A stretch of DNA of 64,000 nucleotides from Synechococcus sp. PCC 6312 (GCF_000316685.1 NC_019680.1:62001-126000); one strand, 5' to 3'; positions 22,101-28,891 are shown, counted from the stretch's first letter. Numbers and translations are program-made. The notes: generated from the letters alone by a model not told the origin.

Positions 22101-22426
22101 GCCCGCGACCATTCAATCTGGCCATCGGCCCCATAACGCCCCACCACGGCATAAATTTCTTTGGAATTTGCTACCCCTTCTTCCCAAAATGCAATCAGGC
22201 CTGGGGCAAAGTTTGTCGCACCGCCCTCAACATAGGGGTAAATATTGCCAGCTAAAAGTTTAAGATTTTCACCACCGCGGGCATCACTTACTGGCCGGGC
22301 CTGATCCCAAGTCCCGGAATTTTGGTCATAGGTGGCATGAATCAGTTGCCCATTGTTCTCCCAGAGGATGTGATTGGTTCCGGCAAGATCAACTGCAGTT
22401 GTGGCATAGGAGGCATAAGGATTCAT
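10136..22426 (-). CDS. Giant 4096-residue repeat protein with FG-GAP, LamG, RTX and Calx-beta modules, probably secreted
   Basis: No classical signal peptide is visible at the N-terminus. In order: a unique region (1-640); a Gly/Ser-Gly-Tyr repeat block (about 640-810); a LamG/concanavalin-type domain (about 1125-1375, EFWVNADNLS ... WYYVAATYN ... GKLDEVAYYN); thirteen FG-GAP calcium-binding units of the form GDVNGDGxxDxxIGAP (about 1715-3295) interrupted by two sialidase/BNR-like beta-propeller stretches with 'S-x-D-x-G-x-x-W' elements (about 2190-2475 and 2730-3050); a second Gly-Tyr block; RTX-type nonapeptides (GQAGNDVLLGKGGLDVLLG, about 3325-3380); a Calx-beta domain (about 3540-3630); a choice-of-anchor-type LVDGGRGDSDGVVNG segment; and a DUF4114-like C-terminus ending in GGGDLDYNDMVVG. 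The architecture fits a type I-secreted, calcium-stabilised adhesin or surface-layer protein (inference). No secretion genes are adjacent. Confidence 0.88.
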   Translation of the reverse strand: MNPYASYATTAVDLAGTNHILWENNGQLIHATYDQNSGTWDQARPVSDARGGENLKLLAGNIYPYVEGGATNFAPGLIAFWEEGVANSKEIYAVVGRYGADGQIEWSRAVQLTNDGVADQNLDAALLQNGLMDVVYQKSLVMDPRNPAYSLNPAQMAIDAANPNRDDTDLYHTYLSVDLDNNGNPYLNIFDGQVFDLTFAANEPTTAFYTPLGPGVQGISANDANSSPDPELATPQPSNNPGLPQNSFMAGVTRGFNVVFGSPSKMVDGRIGVPLISSTSNFGLQLSGSVGLAGNRKALKAKLGLQLSNYNKKDGTKAPDSGLGFSSSTRTGGNIFGYIYSINLGASGQINYNAETGNLVGTQRAWEVDIGFYKQYKANFGSKEFSLGQFRAGIYFDVGIGAGFTFTDPLPGTTPPFLLVVPEDANLYAGAAGTILAEIGFLMSSVPDANLGVGGGILQGVGDLAAVPILISAVDVTMPPFVPWPGLDEYQNFAYGIEVPLGLKVQGTLGIFQNTLVASATATAGITFELATPNNNNPNFAFSIPWQIGFQAGLQAGIFTWSWSWSKGGTIYNSDPSSSAALTLPSTEFAPDNNGLVTVGYNPYTGNANHYQSLASKSVIQQLVGPNSNGGIQTTSTDQIGYATLSNGGANYFNGQSGSFQIAIPGSSTNDPALATAFVTLGRITNLTITDQGSGYQDQPLAVQFNSSGGTGAGATVTVDSTGRITQVQVTNGGSGYLGGKSGNFVVTPSGSNTNPALLSVAVTNGAVTQVQILNPGLGYSQSSVMIDFSQNGGGGTGGTALAQPINTQLVNVVNDGPPQISSITYNVNNTTQTATTLAWVADGVDNVTPLTNSTQNNSLITRIQTASLSGTDWSAPESIPGVGSTGFNFDPAIGYYLDDSGNPGRFLVWAHADTTLLNPSSPSYDIVGSLIETDIYYSIAASGEAWSTPQLLTQNLGSDTKVTIGEGPTPGELIVSWVNTPLPNPQTGETSQTVYAAVFNGQTQAWTTPPTAIPNVGNSTGKAIASLTIGEFQGNPAVFWSDTTTPGYAYTVLQNNPDFYFRLSEPVDSLVAFNWASGGTSGNGTYVGTINYGQSGALLAPNGQGDPNPSVGFNGQGYVLAPGQVSKSTLGDFSVEFWVNADNLSPGQSLVDQGVYNPTAVLPTAALPLTIIKAPTQRNGAWGYLYGVVIAANPSVNITNGGSGLSPFNLDLANLLPGTSLTLSDGTPVTLNGLPLLNLNVNNGELTGITGQAVTQIIGSTFVANPQAEGQQTTTFSQTETLTFNQTPGWYVRTGENNTIVFNAGGGEAVSSALNANTWYYVAATYNSSTQTASLYINGELAAQQTGSRFSASGLPLILGYNFTGKLDEVAYYNSLITTNTNSATLDSNGQVSSFDFSSNGQITAHYQNRFNDPNAAEDATFYSVYDPNSGVWSGATQFSAQAADQPTYPLLERNPVVDIVANSTQLIPDGQPDSRVRVQIGPGVVAPGVTITGIKITSVDGLNWTVGNAPEPGWAIGVVANGQLLNSLNPSADFAYTVMSLNPTLDLYFQDSYSESNLVLGKTVDITFYIETSSGETQPTSPITATIIPNPISTIGGVTEDGREQVAIGVILENEVTALDQVNSGVVLDVPANTGKALAAGNFLNNQVALAISKPSANSSEGVVWVLPAGSTDTLDTNNLQPLSETTPPPGGALIKDSTPSTNSNETQLGNVIAAGDVNGDGIDDLIIGAAEANNKAGQVYVISGATITPNSTIDLANSAAVILSGQAGSQAGFAVAAGDVNGDGFADIIVGAPYASYNGQQVGAAYVILGGQPFFNTPTINLNSNNLLLTGTSGSYIDQYLDNVTWTSQVGFSVAVSRPKPTPPFYDLSPSQSVNGDNFADIVIGAPNYRQAVQFAGDGLNQGATKAQGQAYSQLVATVANTGSGYSYTKNMNTGRGYIIFGGQTLPTNLNDSSFNGSNGVVLDGSPMTVSDTQLGWAVSTGNDVNGDGFDDVLIGAPYGNNGTGLSFVLAGQASGSLFQSEYVLTQAADLVIGGNSAFSFMGKTLSLAGDINGDGLADLVLGAPNTQYSTGQAHVIFGKDRIFSNGTPNYISLQPGATSGVFNLNGGGVGHLAAGSMWSGTDVNGDGIDDLLLSAPYGGSAYAVLGHPWLADDGSLKLSNLAGDNGLVIDGTDLSNSFAAQNLNGLSNNSPSMTNDGDDTLFIAVRGTNNVDYVAASTNGGQSWGGFNALPPGETDDYFPSIAFYDGVLYLAYAGGGYNQVFIAYSTDQGQTWESDNYYALGNTASGTAPTLVVYQGQLMLLTINENNGDIQYVYSSNPEDPNAWSNTYNVTYNNGSANQTSSSAVGAAVLDDTLYLVYQEGTLGSPSTGVYGLGTATLDVNNPTDLGNLIWDYNGNTNIGLGATQGVGLTADSKQLYLTYTDGQGAFYVNTSPNGLDWRNAIVIPNQFSNLAPAVTTLNDQLYVGYTGTDTSIYVTNTAFPVLGNVSGSPARLLGDINGDGFADVLAGGENASLVIFGKGTEALLDESLGTSDLTLTLANGGFQDVFGLGDVNGDGLKDLGGIDNNNNAYLLLGNADLGTKTQLTVNPLPNTTPTPLNFGTPAGDLNGDGFADVIVGFQPTTPDSTNYNQLYIGFGNVTGTLNFQALNLPQNTSVKSAGDINGDGFEDLVLGNPALNQSAGGVYLLLGNPNLATQVSTNTPLPVTTYPSTPIVNTPAANDLNWSGESTNNINANFNDPIRGTLGNTGLSTVVFNGEVVTIWVNQNNQLAFSTTKDPQNWNSGNLFPNNFQTDAVPGLVEFNNQLYAYWYYSGNGANSTAIYYSQYQGNGQWGQLGYTNLTNNDLNPSNGLGGGIDLVEYNNTLFAIWQGVGNDQGNSLFFSQSTDGINWTTPQGIPDAAIWQQESVPSLVVFQNTLYAYYVGEGGQGVFYTTFDSATNAWTPVQFISNLSSENNALTNYGLSLVNIDDKVLYASWVGGQNANNDLFLASSTDGVNWTVPNQVDNIYGWGIPSLYLFDNELNLVSPAATNNNTSDTSIVTTASQQIVYPTALGNNLAPVGDVNGDGFGDVVIYAPLFPNQTGTPGAAYLWFGAATGFSSSQVLLTGANLTADITFSTAGDVNGDGFDDILIGNPNYSNSTNGQNAGISYVVFGASNLTNLSSINLDELQPVSTSGGTITDGKIGAISLTAAGSGYLSNGSGTFSIVVASPSSTEAAIIQATVTGGAITGVQVTNPGAGFTSINTLSFDYSQGGDGTGASITVNSLVSLAGFQIVGDANSNAGQSVSGGGDVNGDGFDDIAIGAPGDSLSYVLFGGDFTASVNQYGSIGDDTLEGTATGDVLMGQAGNDVLLGKGGLDVLLGATGNDWLQVQDPNFRRVNGGSGTDTLALYGYNAQAWDLTALAPGSRIKNIETIDIRNYGSNLFTLNQATILQLSPTKILTINGDNSDTINLSPDLTANGTQYANGQTYAVYQAGVAQAWINTMIPSGNISFTASSTNSPGPVPPTTLTGVSNNPHLVAPTLTSTGSTNQATQFAVNSPVIAENGQALIFTITRSGNLAQSAAARYRTLNNSAQAGVHYDAQAGYVVFAPHEAVKEVVIALKDDQEFGPRQRQVHLGLVPLTSTAAALLSNRSLSFTNAPGTQLRNLGMNPVGLEQGLSRMGGLPFAELNFNVSTPNGKTTVTSAVNGLSSLNSYFRFNPRVKKYEEFLYDGHTGVEFLDTTGDNLVDTLKIHLVDGGRGDSDGVVNGVVAGFNAPGQVTPGPIQVNPGIFYIPTASDGALQFHNVTAQGAYRFGLFQVDDAQGRIGHLLPSNPGYGAAAQARQQTIFQNASASNLNALTANTAHAALEDPQLLVQSEFQANGAFQATALTGNQHYGMFLSQNGQTQLSTSDPAFEAEADSRGYFDLRWSNTQFEVGTPVLVTPGQPGQTITAQVEIARGGAYNNTLALFKVDSLTGGLDTTGDGIIDLQPGDTTYTQAVMERIQDPLTGKLLPTVPTIFTSQGQSVTLPTGFLYGMALITNGSLGEFLGSNPSNASTGFIHTFFSFEAANPDGVAHIRRLGQTLWGFEDLFGGGDLDYNDMVVGLTWQHHS
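12495..17290 (-). repeat. FG-GAP repeat array within the giant gene
   Basis: Thirteen recognisable copies of an Asp-rich unit are spread over this span on the minus strand, each centred on G-D-(V/I/L)-N-G-D-G-x-x-D followed by a hydrophobic strand and G-(A/N)-P. At the DNA level this gives many near-identical stretches such as catccccattcacatccc on the plus strand. The family fold is an integrin-alpha-type beta-propeller whose DxDxDG-like loops bind Ca2+. The units are unevenly spaced because sialidase-like blades intervene. One copy (LGDVNGDGLKDLGGIDNNN) lacks the G-A-P element and another has N in place of the second G (SVNGDNFAD). Confidence 0.85.
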
Positions 22427-22494
22427 GGGGTATTCCTAGGGAACGTAAAAAATTAGGAGCGAGAAGAGATTTACAGAGGATGTTGTGGCCGTGC

Positions 22495-23376
22495 TTATTG
22501 GGGGGCCTGGGTGAACCAGTTATCGAGATCAGTGGGCGTTTGAAACTCTAACAGAGCTTCGGCCAGGCTCTCGAGTTGAGGAATGGATAAGCTGCGAATT
22601 TGCTGATTGAGACCATCCGACAGGGGGCCAAATTTGCGAGTCAGTTGCCGAAGCGTTAACTCAATCTCTCCTTCTTGTCGTCCTCGTTGCATCCCTTGTT
22701 GAAGTCCTTGCTGAATCCCTTGCTGAAGACCCCGCTGTTCGCTGGTTTCAACTAACTCCCGATAGGTGACAGATTCGCGCATGATTTCCTCTCGCAGTAG
22801 TTGCTGTAACATCTCTTTCCTAAACTTTAACCCACCCAATAGATAGGTATAGGTCGTTAAACTTAGCCGTTCCTCGCGATTTTCTAAGGTCTCTAATCGC
22901 TGGGCGACCTCAGTTAAGAGGCTTTCAGGATTTGCCGTTTTGGCCAGAATTGCCAGGGGCCACAGAGTTGGAAACACCAAGAGTTCTGATGCTTCTACAT
23001 CCCACAACCGAATAACTTGATAGCGATGCAGAGTGCTGGTTGTTTCAAAAAAATCCACTTGGACAGCAGTTGAGGTGGTTGCGATCAGAAATAAAACAAT
23101 TTGCCTAACTGGTCGGCGGTATTGGCGATAAAGCCTGGTGTAGTAATCGAGCATTCTCAAGGGCATTTCTGGGTCGGCCTGGGTTTGAAATTCCAGATGC
23201 AGGATTTGATCACCCACTACTAAAAAGCTGACAAAATCGGCCCGGATGGGTTCTACAGAAAGCTCGGTTTTGAGAATATTGATTTCACTATCCTGAACCG
23301 ATTGACCTAAGAGCCACGTAACGAAGGGACTGGGATTACTTTCCACAAGAGATTTGCAGAGATTATCGTAGGCCAT
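22495..23376 (-). CDS. Rpn-family PD-(D/E)XK nuclease-like protein with DUF4351 C-terminus
   Basis: 293 residues, ATG at 23376. The N-terminal part has the Rpn/transposase-31-like nuclease core: RADFVSFL, then HLEFQTQADPEMPLRMLDYYTRLY, which matches the D...ExQ catalytic pattern of this family. The C-terminus (about 225-290) has the DUF4351 pattern (LRQLTRKFGPL ... LEALAEALLEF-like). Between them lies a low-complexity linker made of repeated QQG(I/L/M) units. Such proteins are very numerous in cyanobacterial genomes. Related Rpn proteins promote RecA-independent recombination in E. coli, but function here is unproven. It stands alone 68 bases upstream of the giant gene, in the same orientation. 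Confidence 0.82.
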   Translation of the reverse strand: MAYDNLCKSLVESNPSPFVTWLLGQSVQDSEINILKTELSVEPIRADFVSFLVVGDQILHLEFQTQADPEMPLRMLDYYTRLYRQYRRPVRQIVLFLIATTSTAVQVDFFETTSTLHRYQVIRLWDVEASELLVFPTLWPLAILAKTANPESLLTEVAQRLETLENREERLSLTTYTYLLGGLKFRKEMLQQLLREEIMRESVTYRELVETSEQRGLQQGIQQGLQQGMQRGRQEGEIELTLRQLTRKFGPLSDGLNQQIRSLSIPQLESLAEALLEFQTPTDLDNWFTQAPQ

Positions 23377-23457
23377 GTTGAGCTTAGAAGAGTTATGAAA
23401 ACTAAGCGAGTTGAGTTGCTTTAGGACTGGATGACGAGGGGATTTGCCAGGCCTGGT

Positions 23458-24513
23458 TCATAGTGTGGGTTCAATGGTTAATATCCTACGAATTTCATCG
23501 GTAGCAAACCCCAGGGCCATGGGTCGCTTGACACCCGGTAAAACCGCCACATCATAAAGCTCTGTAATCACCCCATCCAGATAAAGCCAATGAATAATAT
23601 CACCCCGTTTTAAGTCCACCACACAAAGACCACTGCGAGGCTCGGTATTGAGATCTGTTAATCGTTGATCTAACTCTAAACCGCTAAAGGATTTTTCGCG
23701 GGGCTTAGACAGGCCAACAATGGCGTAGTCTTGATAAAAAGCCAGGCCCCGTAAATAGCCAGGACAAAAACAAATGGCTTGAAACGTTGATCCATCCAAA
23801 TAGCCAAATTCACCCCGACCCGAATTTAACAACCAGAGTCGACCTTGATACCACCGGGGCGAATGGGGCATTGAGAGTCCTTGCGCAACAATATCCTGAG
23901 TCTGAACATCAATCACCAGGCCCCCACCTTGACGAAATTGCCGCCAGCCATCATGCACATCACTTTGACTCACAGCGGTGACATAGGCGGGCTGCCCCTC
24001 TTTCATCGCTAGGCCATTGAGGTGACAGCGATCTTCTGCCGCTAATTTAGAAATAAAGTCCGGTTTCCACAGGGGTTTAAAGCTATGGGTTGAACTGATT
24101 GTTGCCAGACAACTAAAGAGGGTACTCACAAAGATAATTTGCCCCTCTCGATCCACGACCACATCATGGATATCTAAATCGCCAGTTGTAAAGGCCAGTT
24201 GGGGGATATAGAGGCGATCATAGTCTTTATAGGTTTCTCTCGGAGCTAGGGAGTTTTCTAATCGCCAAATCTGATAGAGCGTACTCAAATAGATAGTATC
24301 GGGAGTAGCCCAAAGCCCCATGCACCGCTGAAAGGTTCGTTCAAAAATAGAGAGTCGTTGTTCCTGACTCTGACCAATGAAAAAGAGTTTATTAGCTTGA
24401 TAGGTGCTAAACACCAGACTCATTGTTTCAGAGGATAACCAATCCACAAACTGCCGTGATGCCGTTAATTCTAACGGAGTTTCTGGAGGTGTTGTTTGCG
24501 GCGCAGTGGACAT
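23458..24513 (-). CDS. TIGR03032 family protein of unknown function
   Basis: 351 residues, ATG at 24513. The protein shows the family opening 'W-L...S-L-V-F-S-T-Y-Q-A-N-K-L-F-F-I-G' and 'RCMGLW', then repeated beta-strand blocks such as IYLSTLYQIWRLEN, DIHDVVVDREGQIIFVSTLF and PRWYQGRLWLLNSGRGEFGY, consistent with a beta-propeller fold. TIGR03032/DUF4915 proteins are common in cyanobacteria, often near giant repeat or glycan genes, and none has an established reaction that I know of. Here it lies about 1 kb upstream of the giant protein gene on the same strand, with the Rpn-like gene between. Confidence 0.78.
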   Translation of the reverse strand: MSTAPQTTPPETPLELTASRQFVDWLSSETMSLVFSTYQANKLFFIGQSQEQRLSIFERTFQRCMGLWATPDTIYLSTLYQIWRLENSLAPRETYKDYDRLYIPQLAFTTGDLDIHDVVVDREGQIIFVSTLFSCLATISSTHSFKPLWKPDFISKLAAEDRCHLNGLAMKEGQPAYVTAVSQSDVHDGWRQFRQGGGLVIDVQTQDIVAQGLSMPHSPRWYQGRLWLLNSGRGEFGYLDGSTFQAICFCPGYLRGLAFYQDYAIVGLSKPREKSFSGLELDQRLTDLNTEPRSGLCVVDLKRGDIIHWLYLDGVITELYDVAVLPGVKRPMALGFATDEIRRILTIEPTL

Positions 24514-24599
24514 ATCAACCTAGCTAAATTCCGAAAAAATAATCTTCACCTAGGATACATTTAATCCCCGATTATCACCAACAAAGTTTATGAAGCTGA

Positions 24600-25166
24600 T
24601 CAGGCTTGCAAACTAGGAATTAGATTCATTTTAGAAAGCATTTGCAGGATTTTAGAGACAGATTCCGCAATGGTTTCATCCGCCGTATGACAGATTAAAT
24701 CTGGTTCCAAGGGAATTTCATAGGGATCGCTCACGCCTGTAAATCCCTGAATGTTTCCGGCTCTGGCTTGGGCGTATAAACCCTTAATGTCTCTGACTTC
24801 ACACACTTCTAAAGGCGCATTAATAAAGATCTCGATAAAATTATGGGTGGTTGCTTTAAGCTGATTGCGAATTTCCCGATAGGGACTAATCATGGCCACA
24901 ATTACCAATACCCCATTGCGACTGAGTAGATTCGCCACCATCCCCACTCGCTGCACATTTAAGTCTCGGTCGGCTTTGCTAAAACCCAGGCCAGGGGATA
25001 ACCAACTTCTAATCTGGTCTCCATCTAGGATTTCCACCTTCAAATTGGCCTGGATTAAGGTTTTGCATAGATGAGTGGCAATCGTTGATTTTCCTGAACC
25101 ACTCAATCCAGTCAGCCAAATAATTCCGCCGGAAATAGCCCTATTCATGCTCTTTTCATCGGTCAT
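24600..25166 (-). CDS. cysC: Adenylylsulfate (APS) kinase
   Basis: 188 residues, full length for the family. The Walker A loop GLSGSGKS is at about 20-27, followed by EILDGDQIRSWLSPGLGFSKADRDLN (APS-binding region, DGD motif) and a PYREIR segment. GLYAQARAG and FTGVSDPYE belong to the mobile lid. It phosphorylates adenylylsulfate to PAPS in sulfate assimilation and for sulfotransferases. The 5' region is non-coding and no other cys gene is near. The Ser normally found in the 'ISPYR' autophosphorylation segment is present. Confidence 0.92.
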   Translation of the reverse strand: MTDEKSMNRAISGGIIWLTGLSGSGKSTIATHLCKTLIQANLKVEILDGDQIRSWLSPGLGFSKADRDLNVQRVGMVANLLSRNGVLVIVAMISPYREIRNQLKATTHNFIEIFINAPLEVCEVRDIKGLYAQARAGNIQGFTGVSDPYEIPLEPDLICHTADETIAESVSKILQMLSKMNLIPSLQA

Positions 25167-25541
25167 ACTGTTAAAAACCTATAATTTACTGACCAGTCAT
25201 CTCTGCCTAATATGATGTCTAAACATTGGCTTAGATAATAGATTAATTTCAGCAGATACTAACTAAACGGTGTGCATTCTGGGGTGTGAGTTTGCTGCGG
25301 GTTAGTCTATGGCCTGGAACTTTACGTCCTCTCTATCCTCAATAATTGACTATCGCCGTAGACCGGAAGGTTAACTGGTTTAGCGATTTTGATGCTCACT
25401 TTCATCAACTGCCTGGGTTCAGTGGCCCCCTAAGACGATGAGACCCGCCTTGAATAGAGTTGTGCAGGGAGAGTAAGGCTGCTCTAAGCTAGATAGAAGC
25501 TGAACAGATTCAGAACAGACCGACTATTTACCTCAAGAGGA
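25167..25541. other. Intergenic region, promoter area of two divergent genes
   Basis: About 375 bases between cysC and the DUF502 gene, which point away from each other. No protein-coding potential or tRNA is apparent. A segment near 25360-25375 contains 'ccggaagg', reminiscent of the signal recognition particle RNA tetraloop, but the rest of that consensus is absent. No strong terminator-like hairpin was seen. Confidence 0.4.
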
Positions 25542-26231
25542 ATGGAACTCGCTGTGTGGCATCGAATTAAGCAGGCGATTAAAAGTGACCTAATTGCTGG
25601 ATTTTTGGTTGTGATTCCGCTGGCGACGACAATTTGGTTGACCTTTACCATTGCCCGCTCGGTGATTGGCTGGCTAACCCGAATTCCGAAACAGTTAAAC
25701 CCCTTCACGGCCTGGAATCCAATCATTCTGGAGAGTGTGAATCTGTTCGTTGGCCTGGCCGTGCCATTGTTCGGAATTTTGCTGATTGGTCTCATGGCCC
25801 GCAATATTGTCGGCCGCTGGCTTTTAGAAGCGGGAGAAGGGATTTTGACCAAGATTCCCTTGGCCGGAACAGTTTATCGCGTCTTACAGCAGTTATTAGA
25901 AACCTTACTTCGAGATTCGCGCAATCGCTTTCGCCGGGTTGTATTGGTGGAATATCCCAGGCCTGGCCTGTGGGCCGTGGGCTTTGTGACAGGCTCCATT
26001 GCCGGTGCTCTAGCGGATACGTTTCCCAGCCCAATGGTGAGCATCTTTATTCCCACATCCCCAAATCCAACCACCGGCTGGTATGCCATTGCCCCCGAAC
26101 AGGAACTCATTGGCCTGGATATTTCTATTGAAGATGCCTTTAAGCTGATTATTTCCGGCGGCATTGTTACCCCTAACTGGACAGCGATTAACCCCAGGCC
26201 TGAGGTTGCCCTCACCAACCTACCCTCTTAA
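25542..26231 (+). CDS. DUF502 family membrane protein
   Basis: 229 residues, ATG start. Two transmembrane segments at about 18-40 (AGFLVVIPLATTIWLTF) and 65-85 (LFVGLAVPLFGILLIGLMA) flank a short loop. The conserved DUF502 features follow: GEGILTKIPLAGTVYRVLQQLLETL, then VVLVEYPRPGLWAVGFVTG and FIPTSPNPTTGWY. In plants a DUF502 relative (COV1/LCV) acts in membrane traffic; in bacteria the role is unknown. The gene lies 35 bases upstream of nusB on the same strand and is probably cotranscribed with it. Confidence 0.9.
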   Translation: MELAVWHRIKQAIKSDLIAGFLVVIPLATTIWLTFTIARSVIGWLTRIPKQLNPFTAWNPIILESVNLFVGLAVPLFGILLIGLMARNIVGRWLLEAGEGILTKIPLAGTVYRVLQQLLETLLRDSRNRFRRVVLVEYPRPGLWAVGFVTGSIAGALADTFPSPMVSIFIPTSPNPTTGWYAIAPEQELIGLDISIEDAFKLIISGGIVTPNWTAINPRPEVALTNLPS

Positions 26232-26266
26232 CCCCTTAATCTTTTATTTTTCAGGAGTGTGAATCC

Positions 26267-26893
26267 GTGACATCCCCGCGTCGAGTTGCCCGCGAATTAG
26301 CACTCCTCAGTGTTGGCCAAGTTTTGCGCCAAAAACAACCCCCCAGCAATCAGGACTATAAAACCCTAGTCTTAACGGGTATCCGTACCCTGGCCAGTGA
26401 AGCCCAAGAAGCTCTAGAAGTGGCCGGATCTGCAGTTCAAGAAAGTCATGCCACGCTTTTGACTGGGGAACTCCAGGCCGCCACCCTCTCCCAGGCCCAG
26501 GCCACAGTCCAAAATGCCATCGGCCTGACTGAAAAAGCAATCAATCGTTTAGGCATTGCCCTCGAACTCCCGGAAATTCTCTATCTTGCCCATCAACCAG
26601 AAGTCCAGGCCCAGGCTGTAGAAATCTTAACCACCCTCTACAAAAACCATGGGGAGATTGAGGAGCGGATTACCGCCGCGCTTGTCGATTGGCAGTTAGA
26701 CCGGATTGCTCAACTAGACCGCTACATTTTGGAAATTGCCGTGGCTGAAATCACCTATCACCGCCTGCCCGTCCAAGTCGCCATCAACGAAGCCGTAGAG
26801 CTATCCAAACGCTACAGCGAAGAAGGGGGGCATCGGTTCATCAACGGAGTCTTACGACGGGTCAGCGATCAACTCAAACCAGAGTCGAAATAA
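26267..26893 (+). CDS. nusB: Transcription antitermination factor NusB
   Basis: 208 residues, GTG start preceded by a caggag Shine-Dalgarno about 10 bases upstream. It opens with the family motif RRVARELALLSV, and the C-terminal half holds LDRYILEIAVAEI, PVQVAINEAVELSKRYS and GHRFINGVLRRV, all classic NusB. NusB binds boxA RNA together with NusE (S10) and supports rRNA transcription. The protein is longer than the E. coli form (139 residues) because of an insert at about 30-100, which cyanobacterial NusB proteins commonly have. It is likely in an operon with the upstream DUF502 gene. Confidence 0.93.
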   Translation: MTSPRRVARELALLSVGQVLRQKQPPSNQDYKTLVLTGIRTLASEAQEALEVAGSAVQESHATLLTGELQAATLSQAQATVQNAIGLTEKAINRLGIALELPEILYLAHQPEVQAQAVEILTTLYKNHGEIEERITAALVDWQLDRIAQLDRYILEIAVAEITYHRLPVQVAINEAVELSKRYSEEGGHRFINGVLRRVSDQLKPESK

Positions 26894-26907
26894 CCGTCCT
26901 TGTAAAA

Positions 26908-26955
26908 ATCCCCCCAGGCCTTACCATGCAAATATTGGGGATCAAGCCTTTTTCG
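26908..26955 (+). terminator. Possible terminator-like hairpin after nusB
   Basis: An inverted repeat ATCCCC (26908-26913) / GGGGAT (26937-26942) with a 23-base loop is followed by a short T run (26949-26953). A second pairing, aggcctt with aagcctt, overlaps it. The stem is short, so this is a tentative call. It lies between nusB and ftsH. Confidence 0.3.
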
Positions 26956-27028
26956 GCGCGTCATCCTCAATCAGATACCCTTCAAAATTCCAGCCCAATG
27001 CGTTGTTTTGCAAGTAGGCAGTGACTTT

Positions 27029-28891
27029 ATGGCGATTAAAAACTCTCCGCAACCCTCCCGCTCCCGCCTGATTGGTAATATCCTTCTCCTGATTGGGGGG
27101 GGACTTTTACTGATCAACATCTTCTTTCCGCAAATTTTTGGTTCTGGAATTCCCCGTGTTCCCTACAGTCTGTTTATCCATCAAGTCCAAGAAGGGGATG
27201 TCACCAGTGCCTATGTGGGGCAAAACGAAATTCGCTATCAAGTCAAAGCCGAAGGAGACACGCCCGCCACAGTCTATTCCACAACGCCCATTTTTGATCT
27301 CGAACTCCCGAAACTTTTAGAGTCAAAAGGGATTGAATTTGCCGCTGCCCCACCGCCTCGGAATGGTTGGTTTACCAGTTTATTGGGTTGGGTCATTCCG
27401 CCCTTAATTTTTGTCGCCGTGTTTCAGTTTTTCGCCAGTCGCGGGGCGGGTGGAGGTGGGCCCCAAGGCGCGCTCTCGATTGGGAAAAGTAAAGCCAAGG
27501 TCTATGTAGAAGGGGATGCCCCCCGGATTACCTTTGATGATGTGGCCGGCGTGGAAGAAGCCAAAGCGGAACTGGTGGAAGTGGTTGATTTCCTTAAAAG
27601 TCCCGAACGCTATAAAGCCATTGGTGCCAAAATTCCCAAGGGTGTTCTTCTCGTTGGGCCGCCTGGAACCGGAAAAACCCTGCTCTCGAAAGCTGTCGCG
27701 GGTGAAGCTGGAGTTCCCTTTTTCTCGATCTCTGGATCTGAGTTTGTGGAATTATTCGTGGGTGTAGGTTCGGCGCGGGTGCGTGACTTATTTGAACAAG
27801 CGAAAAAACAAGCCCCCTGTATTGTCTTTATTGATGAACTGGATGCCATTGGTAAATCCCGCAGCAGTAATGGGTTTTATGGCGGTAATGATGAACGGGA
27901 ACAAACCCTCAACCAACTTTTAACGGAAATGGATGGCTTTTCTAATACCGCCACGGTGATTGTTTTAGCCGCCACCAACCGTCCGGAAAGTTTAGATGCC
28001 GCCCTCTTGCGCCCAGGCCGGTTTGACCGCCAAGTGTTAGTGGATCGTCCTGATTTATCCGGTCGGGAAGCCATTTTGAAAATCCATGCCCAGGCCGTGA
28101 AGCTCGGTGATGATGTAGATCTCCATACCATTGCTACCCGTACCCCTGGATTTGCCGGAGCGGATTTAGCCAACTTGGTCAATGAAGCCGCCCTTTTAGC
28201 CGCCCGGAATCAACGTCAAGCCGTGGCCCAGGAAGATTTTGCTGAAGCGATTGAACGACTCGTGGCTGGCCTGGAGAAAAAAAGCCGGGTCTTAAGTGAT
28301 CGGGAAAAAGAAATTGTTGCCTACCATGAAGTCGGTCATGCCATTGTTGGCTATGCGATGCCAGGAAGTAGCAAAGTCGAGAAAATTTCGATTATTCCCC
28401 GTGGCATGGCGGCCTTGGGTTATACCCTACAACTCCCCACAGAGGATCGGTTTTTATTGGATGAAGCTGAACTCCGGGGTCAAATTGCCACGCTCTTAGG
28501 GGGCCGTTCCGCTGAGGAGATTATCTTTGGCAGTATTACCACCGGGGCATCCAACGATCTCCAACGGGCAACGGATTTAGCCGAGCGGATGGTCCGCAGT
28601 TATGGGATGAGCAAAGTTCTTGGGCCGCTTGCCTTTGAAGAACAACGGGCGATGTTTTTAGGGGAAGGTGCAGTCCAACGCTCGGTGAGTGAAGAAACCG
28701 CCCAGGCCATTGATCGGGAAGTGAAAGAAATTATCGAGACGGCCCATCACACCGCCTTGGACATCCTCAAAGCCAATCGGGACTTGCTGGAAACAATCTC
28801 CAAAAAGCTGCTGGAAAAAGAAGTGATTGAAGGGACAACGCTCCATGAACTCCTAGGGCAAATTCAGGCCAAAGAACGTCAAGTGGCATAG
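27029..28891 (+). CDS. ftsH: ATP-dependent zinc metalloprotease FtsH
   Basis: 620 residues from the ATG at 27029; a TTG 21 bases upstream is possible but less likely. Two membrane helices (about 14-35 and 110-132) flank a lumenal/periplasmic domain of about 75 residues. The AAA+ module has Walker A GPPGTGKT, Walker [11 protein letters not shown] and the second region of homology [18 protein letters not shown]. The protease has HEVGH near residue 433, where most FtsH have HEAGH, and the third zinc ligand Asp in [16 protein letters not shown]. Cyanobacteria carry about four FtsH proteins that act in thylakoid photosystem II repair or iron response; which paralogue this is cannot be settled by eye. 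A 354-base gap follows. Confidence 0.95.
   Translation: MAIKNSPQPSRSRLIGNILLLIGGGLLLINIFFPQIFGSGIPRVPYSLFIHQVQEGDVTSAYVGQNEIRYQVKAEGDTPATVYSTTPIFDLELPKLLESKGIEFAAAPPPRNGWFTSLLGWVIPPLIFVAVFQFFASRGAGGGGPQGALSIGKSKAKVYVEGDAPRITFDDVAGVEEAKAELVEVVDFLKSPERYKAIGAKIPKGVLLVGPPGTGKTLLSKAVAGEAGVPFFSISGSEFVELFVGVGSARVRDLFEQAKKQAPCIVFIDELDAIGKSRSSNGFYGGNDEREQTLNQLLTEMDGFSNTATVIVLAATNRPESLDAALLRPGRFDRQVLVDRPDLSGREAILKIHAQAVKLGDDVDLHTIATRTPGFAGADLANLVNEAALLAARNQRQAVAQEDFAEAIERLVAGLEKKSRVLSDREKEIVAYHEVGHAIVGYAMPGSSKVEKISIIPRGMAALGYTLQLPTEDRFLLDEAELRGQIATLLGGRSAEEIIFGSITTGASNDLQRATDLAERMVRSYGMSKVLGPLAFEEQRAMFLGEGAVQRSVSEETAQAIDREVKEIIETAHHTALDILKANRDLLETISKKLLEKEVIEGTTLHELLGQIQAKERQVA

Noticed and set aside
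25355-25385. Sequence resembling the signal recognition particle RNA loop (ccggaagg)
   Set aside because: The flanking consensus needed for the conserved helix 8 is absent, so this is only a short chance match.
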